Shown here in pieces: positions 44,698 to 64,000 of a stretch of 64,000 bases of DNA. Origin of the DNA: Muraenolepis orangiensis (lineage: Eukaryota > Chordata > Actinopteri > Gadiformes > Muraenolepididae); NCBI GenBank assembly GCA_027704905.1, contig CM051006.1, positions 6,521,915 through 6,585,914 on the forward strand, read 5' to 3'. Under the pieces are notes generated by a model that was not told the origin of the DNA, searched no databases, and saw only the letters and a list, made by a program, of their open reading frames with translations. Position 1 is the first letter of the stretch. Each line of letters starts with the position of its first letter. The translations under genes and the position numbers were made by a program.

Positions 44698-45275
44698 ATT
44701 ATTCTATGAGAAGTGCTTTTCAACAATAAAAACTGGTAAATATCCAGTATGCTGCTTCCTATTCACTGAGAGATAGGTTGCTGCAGGTTGTGCCTGGCTG
44801 CCAGCACTTCAATGACACCCTGGCTGTGGCTGCTTTAGATGCCCGTCACACAGGCCCTCTGTGGTCAATGAGAGGTCATACAAGGAGAATACATCGCCTA
44901 GGTACATGCAGGCAGTGCTGGTCTGATGTTATGCCAGGTTTTCAGTATGCTGTAGTATAAGCAGGGTGTTTGTTCCCCCGTGAGTTATAGGTAGGCTACT
45001 TATAGAATCATTTTTAGGTCACTGCAATAATATGGTCATCATTTTGAAATCCATTCATTTCTTTCATCTTGATATTCCCTGCTCAACACGTTCTCAAAAA
45101 AAAGGAACATCAGTCAATCAATCGATTAACTAATCGATCGATCACCACTCAATCAACGATAACATAATTTGTATAATTAGTTCGTAGTAAAAACTGTTGT
45201 AAAAACCTGAAGATGATTTGACAACGTTGTTTAACAATTAACATTAAAAGTGGCAATTTACTGTGTGGAATCATT
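44698..45275 (+). repeat. Duplicated block, copy B
   Basis: Counterpart of 36565-37265. The adjacent 44525-44697 instead resembles sequence just downstream of the possible cdk2ap1 alternative exon (46068-46240). Confidence 0.7.
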
Positions 45276-46039
45276 GACTTTTTGGGTTGAACGTATGTAT
45301 ATTCTTATGGTTTTTCAAGGTAGGGGTGGGAGGGGGTGGGTGGGTTAGCTCTGAGGGAATAAAAAAAAGAAATGGAAGGAAAATGACATGCTTTAATTGT
45401 AAAATGGTATGACTCTGTTTGTCCTTCAATAAAAACATATACAAATAAAAATAAATAAAAAGAGGCAATTTACAAAAAAGTAAATTTAAGAGGGGAAAAA
45501 TATATACAATTGAAAACAGGGATTAAAAAAGGGATTACTGTTTATTATGTACTCTATTATGTACTCTGTAGGCCTGATTGTTGTGTTGTCGTGCGACACA
45601 GTGCACTGCTCTGCATCATTCATTCCATCTGTGACTTCATCCTATGGGGGTGTTTTTCTTTTCAACGCCTCCATTAGAATGGGACAGAGCCAGCGGGTCA
45701 TGACGCCGCGGGACGCGATTGGCTCGACGCCGGCCTCCTTTGTGTCCACCAATGGTCAAGGGAGTGATAGTATATGTACGTGTTTAAGCGGATCCCCCCC
45801 CCCCCTCCACCCACACACACACACACACCACGACACTCCCCCCCCCCCCCGCAGCGGATAGAAGAAGAAGAAGGGATCCTAGAAGAGCTTCCACGTGACT
45901 CCACATAAGAGAGGAGTGGATGGATCCTTTTGTACCTTTTTTTTTTTGTCAGCGGTCCGCGTATAAACTTTTAAATTAAACCAACTAAAGGAGTCGTTAA
46001 CATCTTGGTCACGTCAATCTCGGGGGGTGGGAAGAAGCT

Positions 46040-46067
46040 ATGGAGGCGCATTCTCAGCCCAAACCAG
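46040..46067 (+). CDS. cdk2ap1: Possible alternative first coding exon of cdk2ap1
   Basis: ATG at 46040 opens MEAHSQPKP plus one base before a donor GTATAT. It ends in the same phase (1) as the main first exon at 46717-46783, so it could splice in frame to 47862. It lies in a GC-rich promoter-like stretch. No transcript support was available. Confidence 0.35.
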
Positions 46068-46618
46068 GTATATCTTAAGTGATTGTGAACTTTACTAATC
46101 TATATCTCTCTCTCTGTGTGTCTGTATGTGGATGCCTCATTGACAAACAAAGACGTCGCCTCCTCCTCTGGGCTGCTATAAAGACCGGGTGGTTGTATTT
46201 AATGTTTTGGTAACACCTAGGTCACAATGCGGGCGAAAACCAACACCACTTCCTAAATTGTCTAGTCTCGATTACAAGAAATACTTCATAAAGTCAGACG
46301 CGTCTATGGTCGACAAGCTCACAATGTTGTTACTCCGCGGGGGGGCTAGCCATCAAAACTATCCAAGTTGGTAGTAGTAGTAGTAGTAGTAATACGTTTG
46401 TATTGTGTTGTTGTTGTCGTTGGAATAACGTTTGTTTCCAGAAACGCAATATGAAAGTGTGACCGAGGGGACGATTGAGGGTAAACGTTGAATAAAACTG
46501 GAGAGAGAGGGGGGGGGGGAGAAAAAACGGGTTAATTTGCGATGTAAATCTCTTGTCTAAGTGTTTCCTCCGTGGATCCCAGCGGATGGCTGGTAGAAGT
46601 CAATACCAAGTGACGGCC

Positions 46619-46684
46619 ATGTTTTGCCGGTGCCGCCGCCGCCGTTGTTGTAAACAAAAAAGTGAGAGACAGACGCTTCACTGA
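46619..46684 (+). other. cdk2ap1: Small uORF upstream of cdk2ap1
   Basis: ATG at 46619 opens a 21-codon Cys/Arg-rich frame (MFCRCRRRRCCKQKS...) that stops at 46682-46684, 32 nt before the main ATG. It lies in the presumed 5'UTR, downstream of a GC-rich (CCG) block. The 5' end of the transcript is unknown, so inclusion is inferred. Confidence 0.4.
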
Positions 46685-46716
46685 ATTTCGGGTCATTTTT
46701 ATTTCTTTAATTTACC

Positions 46717-49695
46717 ATGTCTCTGGGAATGTCTTACAAACCCAATGCCCATCAGCACATTCCGGGAACTTCTGGGAACCAGGGTAAGGAAAAAACACCG
46801 GGTCAAATCCAACTATCCGTCGGTTAAATCGAGTGTTAAATTCGGGGTCTCGGAGAATACCTGGAGAAAGAGCGTGTGTGTGTGTGTGTAGTTTTTTTTT
46901 CGGTCCAGTTATATATATAGGGTCAGATCCTGGGAGCTAGGCTAATTCATATCCGCCATTATTACTAATGTTACGAGCGCCATCCGACACGCTAGTGGCT
47001 TCCACCGAAAAGTAAGACGTGTGGGGATCTCCTCCCGGTCAACCGTTTTGTTTGGCGGTCCGCGTCCCGTCGTCTTGGTCCATCTTTAAGGGCGCCCTTT
47101 ACGTGGTGACACAAAAAAAATGTGATCACTTTGTCTTCTCGAGTCAGCCCTGTTCCGTTTCCTCCATGATGCTTCGTCCTGCGGGCTGCTGCTCGCTGAT
47201 TGATCTGCTGGTGAAATGTGTACTCATCGAGGACATCTTGTGTTAGACATCGCATATTGCAATTTGCAGAAACCCCCAGCCCTTACATGACCGACTGGGT
47301 CTGCCTGCCCAGGGTGGGTGGCTGCAGGTTCAAACTCCCGTCACATTGACCTGGGTCAATTAAAAAAAGAAAAATAGGTTTCTGTCTAGTTTGCACTTTG
47401 AAAATTCTGAATTTGTGTTTGTAATATATATATTTTTTTCTCTCACTACTGATTAATATGCACTCATTTATTATGAAGTGAAACTCAATTATGAAAGACT
47501 GCAATGTTTCATCATATTCTTTCATTTGGCCGTTCATACTAGATGACCGCTTGATCAGCACAAGCGGAGGGCATATATTTACTATGTTTTTCGGCAACAT
47601 CCTGGATGTATTAATAACTATTTAGTCATTTTTTGCAGATGCTTTTTATCGACTTTCATTTTAATTTCACTAATGCATTTGCCTTCTTTACTTAATTTGC
47701 CAATTAAGGGAATACAAGGGAATAACTGCTCCCTTTTTATTATAATTTATTTTTCGGGTCGCTGTGGTTCTGTCTTCCTGATCCTGGATCAGATTCAAGC
47801 TGTGATCATCAGTGCCACACATGTCTATGTTTAGATGTTTATTTATTCATTGTTGTTGCAGTGGGGACTATCCAGAATATCCAGAGTATCCAGAATATCC
47901 AGAATATTCAAAACATCCAGAATATTCAGAATATCCAGAATATTCAGAATATCCAGAATATTCAGAATATCCAGAATATTCAGAACGTCCAGAATGCCCA
48001 GAACATCCAGTCTCCGTCAGCTGCTAACCTGGCAACACTACAGTCCTACAGACCTCTGGTGAACGACTTCGGACCTCCCTCTTTGGGATTCTCTCAGGTA
48101 AATACCGTTATACAATTCTAGTGCTTTAAAGCGTTAAAGAGTGCCCTCTTTAACGGTGTACCCAACCTGGTATGGGACTGCAAAGCGGGGTTGTCTTGTA
48201 TGTATATGGGGGTCATATGAATACCGTCATACCAAGGCAGTTTTCTAATAATATCAGCTCATTTCATTCAAGGATAGTTTTATCCACAGGCAGTGCCCCT
48301 ACTGAACTGCGAGGAGTGCTGCCACTATCATAACATTGTCATTAACATTACACTTTCATACTTTGCTGGACTTTCTGGACTCACAGTTACTGCACTGTAT
48401 TCATGATGCTGCTGCACTACTGGCACTTTAATTTAATATTTAATATTTTTGCACAATTAATCACATTTACATATTTACATACATACACTTACATCAGTCA
48501 CTTTGTTGTTATTTTTGTGTTCATTTTTTTAGTATTTTTAAGATTCAAGATAACTTTATTTATCCCGAGGGAAGTTAAGGTGGTATTGTTTTGGAGATTC
48601 ATACTACGGGAGGGAACGGGGAGTAAACATTCCATTGTACTGCAAATGGCCACTCTGTATCTTGTATCTTCATATCAGAGAAGTAATTAGTAATTACCCA
48701 CAGACTTCTTAGTATGAATGATGTGTGTATATTCAATGGTATGTCGTTGACGTCTGACAAAGCAGATGCACACAAATCCTTAGAATTTGAGTTTGCTGTC
48801 ATGGCCAAAACAAAGTGTTGAGTCTAATCTACATTTTGTATGTGGTATGTGTTTTTTTGTTTTTTTTTGCTGGATTTCCAGGGTCCTAGTGGGAACCAAG
48901 TACCTCAGAGTAAATATGCAGAGCTCCTGGCCATCATCGAGGAGCTGGGCAAGGAGATCCGGCCCACGTACGCGGGCAGCAAAAGCGCCATGGAGAGACT
49001 GAAAAGAGGTAGGTGAACACTAGCCCTAAAGTTACACCACTGGTGGTAAAATAGGGTGTTTTACCACCAGGTGTAACGGTTGCTATGAGCCGAAGCACAG
49101 GCTAATTTCAAAATGTACCCTATAGTAGTCTCACAAATCAGACTTTAGATGAGTCAGACTTTAGATTAATATCTAACGTCTGATGTCAGACAAGCTCAGA
49201 TTTGGAGGGGGCGTTTCACTTTTTTTTTCCCGCTTCATATATTTTTTCGACCAATCGTGTGGCCGGAGGCGGGGATCCGTAAGCACGTACTCAGCCAGCA
49301 GTAGTAAACTGCAAAAAAAAGTATCCGTAAAGGTTTCAAGTAACATTGTGTAGACTTGCCACTGTAAGAACACACTTAATACACTTGTGATCTGTCTATT
49401 TTACACTCCCTTGTGATGTCCCTCATGGGTCGATTTTTAAAACTTGCTTATTTTCTATTTTTTATCTCATTGTGAAGGTTGTCTTCTTGACAACCTTTTC
49501 CATTTAAAATAATTGTGTGAATGCTATACTTTTACTTGTATTTATTGAATGCTATATGTTTTCTGTGGCTATCAACAGTAAAAGAACATAAAACGTAAAA
49601 ACTATTTTATATTTGTTGTTGGTCCAGGTATTATCCATGCCAGGGGGTTGGTGCGTGAGTGTCTGGCAGAGACGGAGCGGAACGCAAGATCCTAG
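46717..49695 (+). CDS. cdk2ap1: Cyclin-dependent kinase 2-associated protein 1 (DOC-1)
   Basis: Coding exons: 46717-46783, 47862-48097, 48882-49008, 49628-49695; total 498 nt, 165 aa (human about 115). The N-terminus MSLGMSYKPN matches the family MSYKPN start. The core YRPLVNDFGPPSLGFSQ, then VPQSKYAELLAIIEELGKEI, IRPTYAGSKSAMERLKRG and IIHARGLVRECLAETERNAR, is almost identical to human CDK2AP1; the QVPQSKYAELLAIIEELGKE stretch separates it from CDK2AP2. Known role: CDK2 inhibitor and small NuRD-complex subunit acting in the nucleus. Oddity: 16 Asn-Ile-Gln-type triplets in exon 2 account for most of the extra length. Neighbours sbno1 and mphosph9 fit the vertebrate order. Confidence 0.95.
47870..48013 (+). 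repeat. cdk2ap1: Coding tandem repeat: 16 units of Ile-Gln-Asn in cdk2ap1
   Basis: Nine-base units ATC/ATT-CAG-AAT alternate, giving an 18-bp higher-order period in the middle. Edge units are diverged (IQS, VQN, AQN). The repeat remains in frame, and its end units blend into normal coding sequence (SPSAANL). Confidence 0.9.
48265..48680 (+). mobile_element. LINE 3' fragment in cdk2ap1 intron 2
   Basis: Shares ATCCACAGGCAGTGCCCCTA, GATGCTGCTGCACTACTGGC and the CTTTATTTATCCCGAGGGAA tail with the other L2/Rex-like copies. Confidence 0.7.
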
Positions 49696-50260
49696 CTGTG
49701 TGGAACCTACACGTTTCCCCCCCCCACAAGAACCAATTGTATGCGTTCTCTAACCACACCCAAACAAACAGTACTTTGCATGGTATTTCCTTTTGAATGG
49801 AGGAGAGATATGGAAAAGGGATAGTAAAAAAAAATTATCACTTCTAAAATTGCATAATATTAATGAGAAATGTGTGGATTTTTTTTTGCCAGACAAATTA
49901 AAGGATACTCTAAGTTACTCCTTATTTGTTCAGTTTTCTTTGTTAAATTGCCCCATTTTGGGGTGTTTATTTTGACTTCCTATTTAAAACTTTTGGTTTG
50001 GTTAATGCATGAGAAAAAGGACCCATGGTAGCCCAGGGGGTTAATTGTAGACACTTGCATGGCTTGTACAAAGCTAGATTAGTAGGACTTGGTCTGTCTC
50101 TTTTTGATAGAATTTGGTCTGATTTCCAGACCCTGGTCAACCATGTGGGGGGTGAAGGACAGAGATGTGCCAAATGCATCGCTATGTTCATCTTGAGGTT
50201 GTTTTTGGTATAAAATGGAAACTGTTACTTGCATCTTTGTATGTATTTATTACTCTGTGT

Positions 50261-50266
50261 AATAAA
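50261..50266 (+). terminator. cdk2ap1: Candidate cdk2ap1 polyadenylation signal
   Basis: Canonical AATAAA 566 nt after the stop codon, followed by a T-rich stretch. The intervening 49696-50260 has no coding signal and is read as 3'UTR. Confidence 0.55.
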
Positions 50267-50289
50267 TTGTATTTTCAACATAGTTTCCT

Positions 50290-51060
50290 TTTGTATGATT
50301 GAGTGGTGAGTATCTTGTCCGAATGGCCTATCATATTATTGTAAAAATATGAATCTAATTTCCAAATCAAATTTTTAATGATGTATCATGCCATGTTACA
50401 TAACACAAAGATACAGCTTAGTCATGATACAGTTTGGATTGGAGATTAGGTTTAGAGTGAGGGGAAATATTACATATTAACATAACAAGTATCATAAACA
50501 GTCACTACAGCAGCAGGGGCAGACACTGTCTTCGAGTTGCACTGAGTGGTTACAACAAACCCACAATGCCCAGTGAAAGGGGATCTCTAAACCATTGAGG
50601 CTGCATGTGACAGCCTCAAGCCTCATTACAGCCACCAACACATGCTGACGCCGTGGGAAACTTTGGAAGATGGGTGATACATATTACATATCATACAAGT
50701 GGACGCATAGCAAATTAGGTAGTTGTACTCTTTATCTGAACCATATACTGGTTGATATGGTTTTATTAAGGTAATTTACTGTATGATTAACACATTTGTG
50801 TTTTGTAATGTTTTGCTTTGGTATATCATATTGTGCTTGTTGAAACCCTAGAATCTAGGGTTCAAATCAAATCTATCTATGACCTAGATAGATTGGATGG
50901 TAGTCTCAAGTGAGGGAATAGGTTAAAAATGACCAACAAGTACACAATCAAATGTTTGACATATCCAGTCAGGGCACTCTAGGAGCTAAATGTGTGCACT
51001 GACAATTTAACAGTACAAGTAAGAAGTGAAAATATTGCAGATTGTTTTGCGATGGCATTT
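50290..51060. other. Spacer between cdk2ap1 and mphosph9
   Basis: A/T-rich sequence without a recognisable gene, RNA or mobile element. The next block (51061-51240) is promoter-like. Confidence 0.4.
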
Positions 51061-51078
51061 CGTTCTCTCCGCCCACAG

Positions 51079-51147
51079 CCAATTGAAACACAGAACGAGC
51101 CGAGCGGCCAATCAAGTGTTTGTGTCTTCGGTTTCATTTGGACCAAT
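51079..51147 (+). promoter_or_regulatory. mphosph9: Triple CCAAT-box promoter of mphosph9
   Basis: CCAAT at 51079-51083, 51108-51112 and 51143-51147, spaced 29 and 35 bp apart, lies about 100-180 bp above the first ATG. Arrays of NF-Y boxes near three helical turns apart are typical of G2/M-phase promoters. That suits an M-phase phosphoprotein, but no CHR element was identified. Confidence 0.55.
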
Positions 51148-51239
51148 CAGCGCTGAGGACGGGTAACGTACCGAGGCGGCAGCTTCACTGCAGTGCAGTC
51201 ACAGTGGCCAACCACTAACCAGCTAGCTAACTTTATCTG

Positions 51240-51288
51240 GCTAGTACACGGCAGGAAATATGAATGAGGTGATGTTACAAGTTCACGG
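51240..51288 (+). other. mphosph9: mphosph9 5'UTR first exon with uORF start
   Basis: The exon ends at a GTAGGT donor. Its ATG at 51260 reads MNEVMLQVH. Splicing to 52019 gives ...GSTSHPLSMGP and a TAA at 52050-52052, two bases before the main ATG at 52055. The upstream border is not defined. Confidence 0.5.
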
Positions 51289-52054
51289 GTAGGTTTACAG
51301 TTTTATCCTGTACAGTAAACTCCACCGTAAATGTATACTCAGCGATAGACAGTCGTTCGTTATAGCCATCATGCTCGTTGTACTGCATGAATAGTACATG
51401 CCAGCCACTTGCTCCAGAGGCAATGCCTCTTAAGAATATGTACACATACCAAATTGGCTCATTTAGCCTGATGGACAAATGCATTAGTGGTTGCACATCG
51501 TTTATCCTGTCATGTCACCGGTGGTGGCTTATCCACCAGTCAAATGGACCCGTTATGGCGGCAAGTAATCCACGGAGTTGGACATGCAACTTTAGCAGTC
51601 TGTCGTCGACATCAGTGGCGGTGACGTCTCGTTTCCTTGTAGCGCAAGTCAGCTAATGTCAACATGTGTACAACCCCGCGTACAGCCAGCCTCCACCTAT
51701 CGCTTTCGTTTCATGGTATGAGTGCAGGCAACTCATTGAAATACACCATAACCAGTTAGTTACATTGTTCTTACACGTCGGGATGCGCTGGAAGCCATTT
51801 AAAGTTTCCTTGATGTCCATCAGTGGCTGGTTGATTGATGCACATCCGAGGTGATGTTCAGAGAAAGATCCATTCATGGTCCTGGACAGCGATTCAATAA
51901 CGATAGTGTCCAACGATCTGTCCTTTGTTGTGACACTCTAGGCCACAGACCCGACGTACACTGCGTGTTCACTTCTTCTGGTTCCCCTCCCTTCTGTCTC
52001 CATATTCCTTCTTCACAGTAGTACATCACACCCCCTTTCCATGGGCCCGTAACC

Positions 52055-63903
<11,849 letters not shown>

Positions 63904-64000
63904 GTGAGTGTCTGGGGCCGTCTGCCGTGGGCTTCTCCGATTGGCTGACGCTAATTCATTACTCTTAATATATGGGTGGATATTCCCGAGGGGGGGGGGG

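Larger units (their letters stand above)
35681..46000. other. Gene-poor interval between sbno1 and cdk2ap1
   Basis: I see no confident gene. The interval holds LINE 3' fragments (39690-39800 minus, 41495-41930 plus, 43715-43920 plus), short repeats related to one another (36750-36870 plus, 38655-38790 minus), AT dinucleotide tracts (38359-38410, 38524-38574), a (GAT)n tract at 42605-42645 and two related duplicated blocks (36565-37265 and 44698-45275). ORFs at 38995-39312 (-), 40627-40839 (-), 42301-42606 (+) and 42731-42970 (-) have somewhat protein-like composition, but I do not recognise them. They may be decayed transposon sequence. Confidence 0.5.

Overview
This is a vertebrate nuclear window, almost certainly from a teleost fish. 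It holds parts or all of five protein-coding genes with many short GT-AG exons, very long CA/TG microsatellites, tRNA-headed SINEs and 5'-truncated LINE tails of the kind common in percomorph fishes. The gene order rilpl1 - kmt5a - sbno1 - cdk2ap1 - mphosph9 matches human 12q24.31 (recalled synteny, not searched here). No bacterial, viral or CRISPR feature was found.

Layout. 1-6452 (+): 3' half of rilpl1, with alternative C-terminal exons. 10266-15734 (-): kmt5a, the H4K20 monomethyltransferase, complete in seven coding exons; its 3'UTR may run down to about 8.5 kb. 15.9-17.05 kb: head-to-head promoter region shared by kmt5a and sbno1, with a 76-bp perfect palindrome, two GTCACGTGAC boxes and a (GAC)12 tract. 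16.9-35.7 kb (+): sbno1, complete, 32 coding exons whose summed length (4173 nt, 1390 aa) keeps one open frame. 35.7-46.0 kb: gene-poor region with LINE and SINE remnants, two related duplicated blocks and a possible orphan exon on the minus strand. 46.7-49.7 kb (+): cdk2ap1, four coding exons, with an unusual Asn-Ile-Gln repeat. 51.2-63.9 kb (+): 5' half of mphosph9, running off the right edge.

The genes do not form a pathway in the operon sense. kmt5a, sbno1 and cdk2ap1 encode nuclear chromatin or transcription proteins. rilpl1 and mphosph9 encode centrosome/cilium proteins. Four of the five genes show upstream ORFs near the main start; the fifth (rilpl1) has its 5' end outside the window.

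I did not find a wholly new system. The most interesting points are: a rilpl1 cassette exon whose inclusion gives the same final Val-stop as readthrough of its donor; repeat tracts placed directly at splice sites (TG repeats at an mphosph9 acceptor, AC repeats at a kmt5a donor, a LINE tail 17 bp from another mphosph9 exon); the cdk2ap1 NIQ repeat; and several perfect snap-back hairpins.
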